A DNA stretch of 64,000 nucleotides from Fodinibacter sp963811825 (GTDB taxonomy: Bacteria > Actinomycetota > Actinomycetes > Actinomycetales > Dermatophilaceae), in the NCBI GenBank assembly GCA_963811825.1, contig CAWESS010000024.1, forward strand, positions 1-64,000. The letters run 5' to 3'. Position 1 is the stretch's first letter, and each line of letters starts with the position of its first letter. The notes below the pieces were generated by a model. That model did not search any database and was not told the DNA's origin. It saw only the letters and a program-made list of their open reading frames with translations. Of the stretch, positions 8,501 to 17,728 are shown one piece after another. Made by a program: the position numbers and the translations under genes.

Positions 8501-9643
8501 GCACCGTCCAGACCGCTGCGGGGCCCAGCACGGGCCGGGCCCCGCAGCGCGCCCCCGGCAAGGGAGGTGCTCAGCGCCAGACGAGTGCAGGGTGGCTCTT
8601 CACCACTCCGGTTCTCGTGCTCCTGGGCATGTTCCTCTTCATCCCCATCGTCATGGCGCTGTGGGTGTCGTTCACCGACTGGACCGGGCGTGGGAGCCCG
8701 TTCTCGTCCAACGTCGGACTTCGTCGGCACCGAGAACTACCAGGCCTGCTGACGCGAGGAAGGGCTGTCGCGGCAGGACTTCATGATCTCCCTGCGCAAC
8801 ACGTTCTACTACGTCGTCGGCGTGGTGCCGCGCAGACGGTGCTGGCGCTCCTCCTGGCCGTCATCGTCAACCAGAAGTTCCTCAAGGGGCGCACGTTCTT
8901 CCGCACGGCGTTCTACTTCCCGCCGTCGTGTCGTCGGTGGCGATCTCGCTCGTCTTCCTGTTCCTGTTCACCGGGACCGGCGCGGTCAACCAGTTCCTCG
9001 CGGTGCTCGGCATCGACGGCCCGACGTGGTTCTCGGACCCCGGGGGCTGATCCACATCGTCGGCGACTGGCTCGGGCTGTGGACCATCGACGCCCCGCCG
9101 AGCGGGCTGGCCGACACGCAGGTCATGAGCCTGTCGTTGTGGGAGTGGGTCAGCGGCCCGTCGGTGGCGATGTCGGCGATCATGCTGCAGGTCATCTGGA
9201 CCACGGCGGGCACGTTCATGCTGATGTTCCTCGCGGCGCTGCAGGACCTGCCCACCGAGGTGGAGGAGGCGGCGATGGTGGACGGGGCCAACCGGTGGCA
9301 GCGGTTCCGCAACGTCACGGTGCCCCACCTGCGGCCCACGATCCTGCTCGTCATCACCCTCGGGGTGATCGGCACCTGGCAGGTGTTCGACCAGATGTAC
9401 GTCATGACGCAGGGTGGACCGGCGAAGACGACGCTCACCCCGGCCTACCTGTCGTACGCCGCAGCCTTCACGCAGAAGCAGTGGGGAGAGGGCGCCGCGA
9501 TGGCGTTCCTGCTCTTCGCCCTGATCTTCGTGCTCACGTCGTTGCAGCGGTTCGTGCTGCGCGACAAGGACGAGGCGAAGCGACGCGCAAGGCAGCGCGG
9601 GTCCAGGCCCGCGCGGCCCGCGAGGAAGGGAACGGCGGCATGA
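8497..9643 (+). CDS. Sugar ABC transporter permease, MalF-like (multiple frameshifts)
   Basis: The GTG at 8497 overlaps the stop of the binding protein (GTGA). Recovered segments include the first membrane span (FTTPVLVLLGMFLFIPIVMA), FTDWTGRGSPF, RTAFYFPP and the cytoplasmic EAA loop EEAAMVDGANRWQRF that docks the ATPase. About six membrane spans are expected. Frame breaks lie near 8715, 8745, 8830, 8925 and 9045. No ATP-binding gene lies in this operon, which is usual for CUT1 importers that share a MsiK-type ATPase encoded elsewhere. Confidence 0.8.
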
Positions 9644-10585
9644 CGCAGACACCCGCAGGCGACTCCATCGCCCCGCCGCTCGCGCGGTGGCGACGCGGAG
9701 ACCTCGACGACGACCGACGTCCGCGAGCAGCAGGTCGGCGATGACGGCGACCTCGTCAACCGCAGCGGCAGGGGCAAGAAGCTCGCGGTCTACACGGCGC
9801 TCGTCGTCTTCGCGCTGATCTACATCTACCCCTTCATCGTCCAGGTGTCGACGTCGCTGAAGACCAATGCCGACGCCGTGGCGAACCCGCTGGCGATCCT
9901 TCCCGACCCGGTGACCACGGCGGCGTTCGAGCGGATCGCGCAGACCGACTTCCCGCTGTGGTTCACCAACTCCGTCGTCGTGACGCTCATCGTCACGCGG
10001 CCGGGTGTTCTTCGACTCCCTGGCCGGCTACGCGCTGGCCAGGCTGAAGTTCCGCGGCCGCGACGCGGTCTTCACGGCGATCCTCGCCGTGCTCGCGGTG
10101 CCGGGCATCGTGCTGCTCATCCCCAAGTTCCTCGTGCTCAACTACCTCGGGATGTACAACACCTACCCGGCGCTCTTCGTCCCGCTGCTCGTCGATGCCG
10201 CCGGCGTCTTCATCATGAAGCAGTTCTTCGAGTCGATCCCGCGCCTCGGTGGAGGAGGCGGCCCGCATCGACGGCGCCAGCACGTTCCGGATCTTCTGGT
10301 CGGTCGTGCTGCCGATGGCCAAGCCGGCGTTGATCACCTGACGATCCTGTCCTTCCAGGGGTCGTGGAACGAGCTGGGGCACTTCATCATCGCCGCGAAC
10401 GACCCGGCGCTTTCACGCTGACCCGAGGCGTCGGTCGGCTGACTCAGGCGGCCTGGGCGCCGGGCAACCAGTTCCCCGTCTCGATGGCCGCCGCGCTGCT
10501 GATGACCATCCCCACGGCGATGGTGTTCATCGTGTTCCAGCGCTACTTCACCCAGGGCGCGAACGCGGGCGCGGAGAAGGGCTGA
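9640..10585 (+). CDS. Sugar ABC transporter permease, MalG-like (multiple frameshifts)
   Basis: The ATG at 9640 overlaps the previous stop (ATGA). The pieced sequence gives a first span (LAVYTALVVFALIYIYPFIV), the typical STSLKT segment, FFDSLAGYALARLKF, and an EAA loop recoverable across a break as EEAARIDGAS followed by TFRIFWSVVLPMAKPAL. It ends with the usual AAALLMTIPTAMVFIVFQRY. Frames break near 9700, 9999, 10252, 10340 and 10415. With the MalF-like gene it forms the channel of the importer. An 11-bp hairpin follows immediately. Confidence 0.8.
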
Positions 10586-10595
10586 CGGGACGCGT

Positions 10596-10630
10596 CCTCG
10601 GCCGGCTCCGATGAGGGGGGCCGGCCGAGG
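10596..10630 (+). terminator. Hairpin terminator after the sugar ABC operon
   Basis: Perfect 11-bp arms CCTCGGCCGGC (10596-10606) and GCCGGCCGAGG (10620-10630) around a 13-nt loop, beginning 11 bp after the MalG-like stop. There is no U-tract. Confidence 0.7.
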
Positions 10631-10753
10631 GCTGCGCCGAGCGTCCGGAAGTTCTCACCGGGCGGCTGTCGCATTCGGGGGGTGCCGTTCGTGGAGAAGG
10701 TGAGGGACACGGCATACGGTCGGGTCCTGACGAACACCGACGAGGAGAACACC

Positions 10754-11113
10754 ATGACCCAGTACCTGCTGTCCGTCTGGCACGACCGCGACGCCACCCC
10801 CGAGGACATCTACCCGAGCGCGCAGGAGCGGGACGCGGCGTATGCCGCGACCGGTGCCTTCAACGAGGAGCTGCAGGCCAGCGGGAACTGGGTCTTCGCC
10901 GGTGGCCTGCACTCGCCGACCACCGCGACGGTGGTGGACGGCACGGGCACCGACGTCGTCATGACCGACGGCCCCTACAGCGAGTCCAAGGAGCAGATCG
11001 GCGGCTTCTGGGTCGTCGAGGCCGCTGACCTCGACGCCGCGCTCGACCTCGCTGCACGCGGCTCGAAGGCATGCGGCGGCAGGGTCGAGGTGCGGCCCTT
11101 CCACGGCGAGTGA
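10754..11113 (+). CDS. YCII-related / DGPF-domain protein
   Basis: A protein of 119 residues, start ATG with GAGGAG eight bases upstream. The fold is the YCII type (ferredoxin-like): MTQYLLSVWHD at the start, then a MTDGPYSESKEQIGGFWVVE segment carrying the DGP(F/Y) signature, and a basic/acidic C-terminal strand. Genes of this family are typically paired with ECF42-group sigma factors, and here the downstream sigma gene overlaps its stop by GTGA. Molecular function is not established. It is probably a regulatory partner or target of the sigma factor. Confidence 0.85.
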   Translation: MTQYLLSVWHDRDATPEDIYPSAQERDAAYAATGAFNEELQASGNWVFAGGLHSPTTATVVDGTGTDVVMTDGPYSESKEQIGGFWVVEAADLDAALDLAARGSKACGGRVEVRPFHGE

Positions 11114-12331
11114 CCGCCCTCCCGCACGGTGAGCTGGAGGCGGTCTACCGCGCCGAGTTCGGCGCGGTGGTCGCCTCCCTCACCGCCCGGTTCAGGGACC
11201 TCGACCTCGCCGAGGAGATGGCCCAGGAGGCCTTCGTCGAGGCCGTGCGCCGCTGGCCCACCGAGGGGGTGCCGCCCAACCCGGGCGGCTGGCTCACCGT
11301 CGTCGCGCGCAACCGCGCGCTCGACCGGCTCCGGCGTGAGTCGACCCGGCAGTCCCGGTACGAGGAGGCCCTGGTGCGCACCGCCCCGGAGGACCCCACC
11401 GCACCCGTGACGTCCGTGGTCGACGAGCGCCTGCGGCTGATCTTCACGTGTTGCCACCCGGCCCTCGCACCCGAGGCCCGGGTCGCGCTGACCCTCCGGC
11501 TGCTCGGCGGCCTCACCGTGCCCGAGGTGGCGGCAGCCTTCCTCGTTCCCGAACGCACCATGGCGCAACGGATCACCCGCGCCAAGCGGAAGATCGCCGC
11601 TGCCAACATCCCCTACCGGGTGCCACGCGACCACGAGCTGCCCGACCGCCTCGCGGGGGTGCTCGCCGTCCTCTACCTCGTGTTCACCGAGGGGCACCTG
11701 CCCGCGGGGGGAGGCGACGGCATCCGTGACGACCTCTGCGCGGAGGCCATCCGCCTGGCCCGGGTGCTCCGTTCGCTCATGCCGGACGAGCCCGAGGTCG
11801 CCGGACTCCTGGCCCTCATGCTGCTCACCGACGCGCGCCGGGCGGCACGGCTGGATGCCGGGGGCGCGCTCGTCACGCTCGACGCCCAGGACCGCTCCCT
11901 CTGGGACCGCGAGAAGATCGCCGAAGGGCACGCGCTCGTGCGAGAGTGCCTGCGGCGCAACCGTCCCGGCCACTACCAGCTGCTCGCGGCGGTCAACGCC
12001 GTGCACACCGACGCGACGACGGCTTCCGAGACCGACTGGGGCCAGGTCCTCGCGCTCTACGACCAGCTGATGGCGCGTCACGCCGACGGCGGTCGTGGCG
12101 CTGAACCGCGCGGTGGCCGTTGCCGAGGTCGAGGGCCCGGGTGCCGCGCTGCTGGTCGTCGACGGCTTGCCGCTGGAGGGCTACCACCCCTTCCATGCCA
12201 CGCGGGCCGACCTGCTGCGCAGGCTGGGACGTCGCTCGGATGCCGTGGCCGCCTACCAGCGCGCGCTGGCACTCGCGACGAACCCGGCCGAGCGCGCGTT
12301 CCTCGAGCGGCGCTGCGCAGAGGTCAGCTGA
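11110..12331 (+). CDS. ECF sigma factor with TPR-like C-terminal domain, ECF42-type (frameshifted)
   Basis: About 406 residues, far longer than a standard ECF sigma (about 190), as expected for ECF42. Region 2 is near the start (LAEEMAQEAFVEAVRRWP), region 4 around residues 135-165 (LTVPEVAAAFLVPERTMAQR). The long helical C-terminal domain contains VVALNRAVAVAEV and ends in a repeat-like YQRALALATNPAER. The frame changes near 12090. It is co-transcribed with the DGPF gene. No anti-sigma gene is adjacent; in this group the C-terminal domain is thought to control activity. It converges with and overlaps the next gene by 8 bp. Confidence 0.85.
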
Positions 12332-13070
12332 CCCTGGTCGACCGGGCGTCGACGAGCGCGAGGGTGGCGAAGCCGAGCACGCCCCGGTAGCCGTGGAGCC
12401 AGGCGTCGCGGTGGGCGTGGGACGCCTCGAGCGCCTGCACCCGGTCTGCCGGGTCGCGCTCGTCGGCCAGGGCCCACTCGGCGAGGGACCCCGTCCACGA
12501 CCACTCGTACTCGTCCCACTCCTCGAGGGTGCTCACGTGGCCGTGCGCCACCTCGAAACCGTGCTGGGCGACGAGCTCGAGCAGGCCGGCCAGGTCGGGC
12601 ATCTCCTCCGGGGTGGCGTCGAGGGCCGTCAGGGCAGCGGGCGTCGGGGGGACGTCCCAGATGCCGTCGCCCAGGAGCACGCGCCCGCCGGGCGCGAGGT
12701 GACGGCGCACGGCATCCAGGGTTCCGCCCGGGCCACCGAACACGTGGCTGACCCCGACGGCGAGGACGACGTCGAAGAGCCCATCGCTCCAGGCCGAGGC
12801 ATCGGCCTCGACGAGGCGGGCGCGGCCACCCACGTCGCTGGCGAAGGTGCCCGGGTCGGTCCCGGGGTGCAGGTCGACGCCCACGGCGGTGAGGTCGTCG
12901 CGAGCCGCGAGGGCGCGGCGGATCCACTCACCCCTCCCGCAGCCGAGGTCGAGGAGCCGCCCGCGTGCCGGCAGCAGTCGTTCGAGCAGGCGCTCGACGG
13001 ACGGCTCGGACAGGGGAGCCATGAGGGGGTGGTGCGCGTGGGCGTGGTGGCTGATCTCGTGTCGCTGCAC
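12324..13070 (-). CDS. Class I SAM-dependent methyltransferase
   Basis: A protein of 248 residues. Motif I is LLDLGCGRGEW (about residues 38-48), followed by an acidic ribose-binding position (AVGVDLHPG), EADASAW and DVVLAVGVSHVF (motif II/III region), then LAPGGRVLLGDGIW. The start is taken as GTG 13070, giving an N-terminus rich in His (QRHEISHHAHAHHPL), common in this actinobacterial group. GACAGT lies 13 nt upstream, consistent with a leaderless promoter. The substrate cannot be read from sequence. Confidence 0.8.
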   Translation of the reverse strand: MQRHEISHHAHAHHPLMAPLSEPSVERLLERLLPARGRLLDLGCGRGEWIRRALAARDDLTAVGVDLHPGTDPGTFASDVGGRARLVEADASAWSDGLFDVVLAVGVSHVFGGPGGTLDAVRRHLAPGGRVLLGDGIWDVPPTPAALTALDATPEEMPDLAGLLELVAQHGFEVAHGHVSTLEEWDEYEWSWTGSLAEWALADERDPADRVQALEASHAHRDAWLHGYRGVLGFATLALVDARSTRVS

Positions 13071-13205
13071 GCGGCCCACTGTCGAGGACCGCCCGGTGTC
13101 CGCGCAACCGAGATCAGGGCAAGTCGCGTTACCGTGAGCACCGCGTCGGTATGTGGCTGCCTCGGCGGCGCCGACCTCATGGACACGACCTGGAGGAGAA
13201 GACCA

Positions 13206-14147
13206 GTGGCTGGTGGACTCGTCGCCCTGCTCGACGACATCGCGGCGCTCGCCAAGCTCGCCGCAGCGTCGGTCGACGACGTGGGGGCCGCCGCGGGGCG
13301 GGCCAGCGCGAAGGCTGCCGGCGTCGTCATCGACGACACCGCCGTGACGCCGCGCTACGTCGACGGCCTGTCGCCGGACCGCGAGCTGCCGATCATCAAG
13401 CGGATCGCGCTCGGCTCGCTGCGCAACAAGCTGCTCATCATCCTGCCGGCGATCCTCCTGCTCAGCCAGTTCCTGCCGTGGACGCTCACGCCCATCCTCA
13501 TGGTCGGAGGCACCTACCTCGCCTACGAGGGGGCCGAGAAGATCTGGGAGCTGGTCGCGGGTCACGAGCACGCGGTGGAGACCGTGGCCGCCGACGACCC
13601 CGACCACGAGAAGACCGTGATCAGCGGGGCGATCCGCACCGACTTCATCCTGTCGGCCGAGATCATGGTCATCGCGCTCAACGAGGTCGCGGACGAGCCG
13701 TTCGTGTCCCGCGCGACCATCCTCGTCATCGTCGCCATCGGCATCACGATCCTCGTCTACGGCGTCGTGGGCCTCATCGTGAAGATGGACGACATCGGGC
13801 TCAACCTCGCCGCCCGTGAGTCAGGTGCCGCCCAGACGATCGGGCGTGGGCTCGTCGCCGGCATGCCGAAGCTGCTGGCCGGCCTGTCGACCGTCGGCAT
13901 CGTCGCGATGCTGTGGGTCGGTGGCCACATCCTGCTCGTCGGGGTGGACGACCTCGGCTGGCACTGGCTCTACGACCTCGTGCACCACGCGGAGGAGGCC
14001 GTCGGTGGCGGCTTCCCCGGCTGGCTCGTCAACACCCTGGCCTCGGCGATCATCGGCCTCGTCGTCGGAGCCCTCGTCGTGGTCGTCGTGACCCAGATCA
14101 AGAAGATGCGCTCCCCGAAGGGCGACCACGCGGCATCCGCTCACTGA
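13206..14147 (+). CDS. DUF808 family integral membrane protein (YedI-like)
   Basis: A protein of 313 residues, GTG start behind GGAGGAG. The opening AGGLVALLDDIAALAKLAAA and the segment VDGLSPDRELPIIKRIALGS are hallmarks of the DUF808/YedI family. Several long hydrophobic segments follow (LLIILPAILLLSQFLPW, ILVIVAIGITILVYGVVGLI, and others). Function in the family is unknown. It stands alone, convergent with the VTT-domain gene, whose stop overlaps its end by 7 bp. Confidence 0.85.
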   Translation: MAGGLVALLDDIAALAKLAAASVDDVGAAAGRASAKAAGVVIDDTAVTPRYVDGLSPDRELPIIKRIALGSLRNKLLIILPAILLLSQFLPWTLTPILMVGGTYLAYEGAEKIWELVAGHEHAVETVAADDPDHEKTVISGAIRTDFILSAEIMVIALNEVADEPFVSRATILVIVAIGITILVYGVVGLIVKMDDIGLNLAARESGAAQTIGRGLVAGMPKLLAGLSTVGIVAMLWVGGHILLVGVDDLGWHWLYDLVHHAEEAVGGGFPGWLVNTLASAIIGLVVGALVVVVVTQIKKMRSPKGDHAASAH

Positions 14148-14795
14148 GCGCTTCCCGACGGTCGGCGGGTGGCCCGCCAGCCCAGGAGGAGCGAGCCACC
14201 GAGCAGCGCCGCGGCAACGACCCCGGCGAGCACGAAGGTCGTCGCGTCGCGACCGGCGGATGCGCCGAGCGCGGCATACCCGACCGTGCCGGGGATGATG
14301 CCCACGGCGGTGCCCAGCATGAAGTCGCGGGTGGTGACGGCACTGACGCCGGCGCCGTAGTTGACGACGGTGAAGGGCAGGACCGGCGTGACGCGCGCGA
14401 TGATGACGGCGAGCAGGCCCTGCTGGCGCATGATCTCCTCGACGCGGTCGATGCGGGGGCCGGTCATCGAGGCCACGGCGGCGCGGCCCAGTCGGCGGGC
14501 GATGGCGAAGGTGACGGCGGCGCTGACCATCGACGCCACCCACGACAGGGCGATGCCGCCCGCGAGCCCGAACAGGGCGCCGGCGACGCCTGACAGGAGG
14601 TTCTTCGAGACGGGCACGAGGGTGAGCAGCACGTGGAGCGCGACGTAGACGACGGGACCCCACGGCCCGGCGGACTCGACGGCCGCCTGGACCCTGTCGA
14701 GGTCACCCCCGATGACGAGCCAGGCCAGGGCGCTGCCGATGGCGACGCTCAGGAGCGAGGCCGAGCAGGCGCAGCCTGGCCGCCCGGGAACTCAT
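14141..14795 (-). CDS. TVP38/VTT (SNARE-associated, DedA-like) membrane protein (frameshifted)
   Basis: The intact downstream part (about 163 residues) contains the VTT-domain core: ALFGLAGGIALSWVASMVSA, the conserved ARVTPVLPFTVVNYGAG re-entrant segment and GTAVGIIPGTVGYAALG. The expected N-terminal span (LLSVAIGSALAWLVIGGDL and GPWGPVVYVALHVLL) lies upstream in another frame, reached from the ATG at 14795. A single extra base near 14757 would join them to about 218 residues, the normal length. VTT proteins act in lipid or small-molecule movement across the membrane. The role here is not known. Confidence 0.75.
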
Positions 14796-14849
14796 CACCG
14801 GGTCAGGATAGGTGTGCGGTCCGACGCTGGGCGATGAGGTGGGTCGGGG

Positions 14850-15011
14850 TCACCAGCCGAAGGCGTTGCGCGCAGGCTGGGGAGGGGCGGGCACCTCGTG
14901 GCACGCACAGCGGGCCTCGGGCGAGATGCTGGCCATGACCATCGCGGCGTGGTCGCCGCACCCGGTCCAGGTCGTCTTGCCGCAGGTCTGGCAGGTGGCG
15001 GGGCTGCACAT
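14850..15011 (-). CDS. Small cysteine-rich (zinc-ribbon-like) protein
   Basis: A 53-residue protein beginning MCSPATCQTCGKTTWTGCGD. Cysteines occur as C-x4-C-x2-C-x7-C and again as CAC with a following His near residue 38, suggesting one or two zinc sites. Small proteins with this CxxCGKTTWxGCG opening are common in actinobacteria, with no known role. The start at 15011 was chosen because it opens directly on this motif. Confidence 0.6.
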   Translation of the reverse strand: MCSPATCQTCGKTTWTGCGDHAAMVMASISPEARCACHEVPAPPQPARNAFGW

Positions 15012-15184
15012 GTGGGGCCTCACAAAGGGGTAGAGCAGTGGGGTCGACGATAGCGCAGGGCATACCCTTGGGGGTATCAAGGAAGCGTGGAGCCACCCAC
15101 GGATGTATCAGGACGGCATCCGCGCCCTCCTTTCGGGCAGACGCTGCGCCGAGCCCGGGCGCGGCCGGCGCGAAGGACCAGCCC

Positions 15185-15718
15185 ATGCCCGAGATCCGGA
15201 TCGACACCTCCGCGCTGACCTACCCCTGGTTCTGGCTCCCCGGCCACCTCGTGCACTTCCTCGACGGCTCCGTGCCCGGCGGTGCGACGGTGTCCCTCGA
15301 GCCCGGTGACTACACCTTCCAGCAGACCCGGGAGCGCCCCTGCGACGTGCACTTCCGGGTCACGCCCGACGGCACGGTCGACTACGCGGCCGACCAGCGG
15401 GAGGTGCTCCGGGGGCAGGGCACCACGACGCTGCACGTCCTGGGAGTGCCGGTGACCCTGCGACCCCAGGGTGCGGCCGGGGCCCTGCTGCCGCTCTGGG
15501 GTGGGTGCCACGAGCCCATCACCGCCGAGGCTCGAACCGTTCGGATGCCGCCGGGCCTGGCCTACGAGCTACGGCTCGCCACCGTGGTCGGTTCCGTCGT
15601 GCAGTTCGCCGTCGGGCGCGACGGTTCCGTGGACTATCCGGCGCACCACGAGGAGGCGTTGTCGGGGCGCGGAACCGGCATCCTCACCGTCGACGTCGAC
15701 ACCCTGGCACGCGGCTGA
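15185..15718 (+). CDS. Hypothetical protein with two tandem beta-type repeats
   Basis: A protein of 177 residues, ATG preceded by GAAGGA. Two homologous units are visible: VHFRVTPDGTVDYAADQREV followed by LRGQGTTTLHV (about residues 55-87), and VQFAVGRDGSVDYPAHHEEA followed by LSGRGTGILTV (about 138-170). Each carries the pattern F.V..DG.VDY......L.G.GT..L.V. An aromatic N-terminus (LTYPWFWLPGHLVHF) precedes them. No signal peptide or membrane span is seen. I do not recognise the family; the repeats suggest a two-fold beta structure or a sugar/lipid-binding scaffold. Confidence 0.65.
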   Translation: MPEIRIDTSALTYPWFWLPGHLVHFLDGSVPGGATVSLEPGDYTFQQTRERPCDVHFRVTPDGTVDYAADQREVLRGQGTTTLHVLGVPVTLRPQGAAGALLPLWGGCHEPITAEARTVRMPPGLAYELRLATVVGSVVQFAVGRDGSVDYPAHHEEALSGRGTGILTVDVDTLARG

Positions 15719-17167
15719 CGGGCAGGGGTCAGGCGTTCCCGAGCCGATGCGCCGCGAGCGGATCGCCACCGCGCCGAGCAGCGCCACGACCCCCGCGACG
15801 AGGGCGAAGCCCAGGCCCGGCCGCAGCGGGATGGCGATGCCCAGCGCCCCGCCGAGCACCCAGAACCCTTGCAGGATCGTCTCCGACCACGAGAACACCC
15901 GCGCCCGCATGTCATCGGCGATGTCGCGCTGGATGAGGGCGTCGAGGCAGAGCTTCGCGAGCTGCCCGAACAGGCCCGTCGCGAGCCCCAGGAGCACGAG
16001 CGCCCACACGGAGTAGAGCACCGACGTGGCGATCACCGCGGACAGCGCGACGAGGGCGATGGCCGTCGCCATCTTCTCCGGGGCCGGCGTGCGGCGTCGG
16101 TTGCCGATGACCGAGCCGAGCGCGTTGCCGAGGCCTGCGGCGCCGGCGACGAGCGCCAGCACCAGCGGGCCGGACCAGCCGGGGATCGGGTGCTCGCGCA
16201 TGAGGAAGGCGAGGAACAGGGTGAGGAACCCCGACAGGACCCGCGCGCCGGACGTCACCCACAGCGTGAAGCGCACCGGCGGCGGCAGCGCCCGCAGCCG
16301 TCGCGGCCCACCCTCGAGCGTGGGCAGCGGCGCCCGGGAGACGGGGATGCCGTCGGCGTCGACCTCCCCGGTGGTCGAGTCGACCCGGGCCGGGAGCCGG
16401 ATCGCGAGCACCGTCGCGGCCACGTAGATGGCGAAGGCCAGCCGCAGCGACCAGTCGGGGCCGATCTGCGACAGCGCGCCGGCGAGGCCTCCGCCGATCG
16501 CCATGCCCACGAGCCCGGCGATGTTCAGCCGGGCGTTCGCGGTGACCAGGGTGATGCCGTCGGGCAGGAGGCGAGGGACGGCGGCGGCGCGTGCCACGGC
16601 ATACGACCTGCTGGCGACGAGGCACCCGAGCGCGGCGGGGAAGAGCCACGGGCTGTCCTCCACGACGGCGGAGGCGAGCACCCACGCGAGGAAGGCCCGC
16701 GTGGCCAGGGTGGTGCCGAGTGCCCAGCGGCGGCCGTGGCGGAAGCGGTCGAGCAGCGGCCCGATGAGGGGTGCGAGCAGCACGAACGGGGCCATCGTCA
16801 GCACGAGGAACAACGCGACCCGGCTGCGGGCCTCGTCGGTGGGCAGGGCGAACACCGTGCCGGCGAGCGAGATGGTCAGCGCCGCGTCGGCCGCGACGTT
16901 GACCGCGTGCAGCTCGGTGAGGCGGGCCAGGCCGGTGTCGGCGGCCCCGTCGGCCCCGGCGAACGTGCGGAACCTTCGCCCGGCTGCCTTCCCCCCGGTG
17001 CCGACGGCGCGGATGCCGGCGCGCCCGCCTCGCCCGACCGTGCGACCCGCGCCGGTCACGCGCTCGCGCATGCCGGACTGGCCGGGGTCGCCCGGCTGGC
17101 CGGCGGAGCCGGGGTCGCCGGGGTCGCCGGGCGTCGGCGGGTGCGGGGCGTGGTCGTTCGACGTCAT
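15569..17167 (-). CDS. MFS transporter
   Basis: About 530 residues. A Gly/Pro/Asp-rich cytoplasmic N-terminus (residues 1-75) is followed by roughly ten to twelve membrane spans, with MFS features such as LIGPLLDRFRHGRRWALG between spans 2 and 3 and AVARAAAVPRLLPDG. It resembles drug/efflux-type MFS permeases of the EntS/MFS_3 group. ATG 17167 has GGGAGG upstream. The frame stays open to 15569, but the last 50 residues are antisense to the neighbouring gene and not protein-like. A one-base shift would end the protein at 15729, just past the neighbour's stop, so the true end is probably there. Confidence 0.8.
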   Translation of the reverse strand: MTSNDHAPHPPTPGDPGDPGSAGQPGDPGQSGMRERVTGAGRTVGRGGRAGIRAVGTGGKAAGRRFRTFAGADGAADTGLARLTELHAVNVAADAALTISLAGTVFALPTDEARSRVALFLVLTMAPFVLLAPLIGPLLDRFRHGRRWALGTTLATRAFLAWVLASAVVEDSPWLFPAALGCLVASRSYAVARAAAVPRLLPDGITLVTANARLNIAGLVGMAIGGGLAGALSQIGPDWSLRLAFAIYVAATVLAIRLPARVDSTTGEVDADGIPVSRAPLPTLEGGPRRLRALPPPVRFTLWVTSGARVLSGFLTLFLAFLMREHPIPGWSGPLVLALVAGAAGLGNALGSVIGNRRRTPAPEKMATAIALVALSAVIATSVLYSVWALVLLGLATGLFGQLAKLCLDALIQRDIADDMRARVFSWSETILQGFWVLGGALGIAIPLRPGLGFALVAGVVALLGAVAIRSRRIGSGTPDPCPSAACQGVDVDGEDAGSAPRQRLLVVRRIVHGTVAPDGELHDGTDHGGEP

Positions 17168-17341
17168 GACACCCCGATCCTCCCCCGCGTGGCCGACGTG
17201 GGCCCGGCGGAAACGCAGAAGTTCGGGCGGCGCCCTGTCAATTGCTGCGTGCACCCCGCAGTGCTGCCTGCTCCGTGACCTCCTGCGTCCCGCGCCGCCC
17301 GGGCACGGAATGGCGGCACCCGGTGGCGCGTTGAGCAGCCC

Positions 17342-17728
17342 GTGAACACCCCCACGACCATGGCGGAGCGCTACACCCGGGCCCGCGGCCTGTTCGAGCA
17401 CGGCGAGTACCAGGCCGCCGCCGACGCGCTGGCAGTCCTCGTGGACGAGAGCGCCCTGGAACCACCCCTGCACGGCACCACCGAGCTGCGGGTGCTGCTC
17501 GGGCGGGCGTACTTCCACTCGGCGCAGCTGGGCCGCGCGGAGACCGTGCTGCGCGCCGTGCTGGCCGACCATCCCGACGACGCCTACGCCAACCTCGTGC
17601 TCGGCCGCACCCTCCAGCGGCTCGGTCGCGCACCCGAGGCTCGCCCCCACCTGGCCATGGCCGAGCTGCTCGGCGGGTACGCCGGCACCGGGCGGCTCCC
17701 GGGCGAATCGCCGGGCCCGACGGCATGA
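17342..17728 (+). CDS. Tetratricopeptide-repeat protein
   Basis: A protein of 128 residues with at least two TPR units: YTRARGLFEHGEYQAAADAL near the start, AYFHSAQLGRAETVLRAVL and LVLGRTLQRLGRAPEARPHL. The actinobacterial family of about 130 residues is a short all-TPR protein of unknown partner. GTG 17342 is used; ATG 17360 is an alternative. Its stop overlaps the start of the luciferase-hemerythrin gene (ATGA), so the two are translationally coupled. Confidence 0.75.
   Translation: MNTPTTMAERYTRARGLFEHGEYQAAADALAVLVDESALEPPLHGTTELRVLLGRAYFHSAQLGRAETVLRAVLADHPDDAYANLVLGRTLQRLGRAPEARPHLAMAELLGGYAGTGRLPGESPGPTA

Noticed and set aside
7226..10585. Treating the sugar-importer genes as pseudogenes
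   Set aside because: Residue-level conservation persists across every break and indels greatly outnumber disabling substitutions, so sequence error is the simpler explanation.
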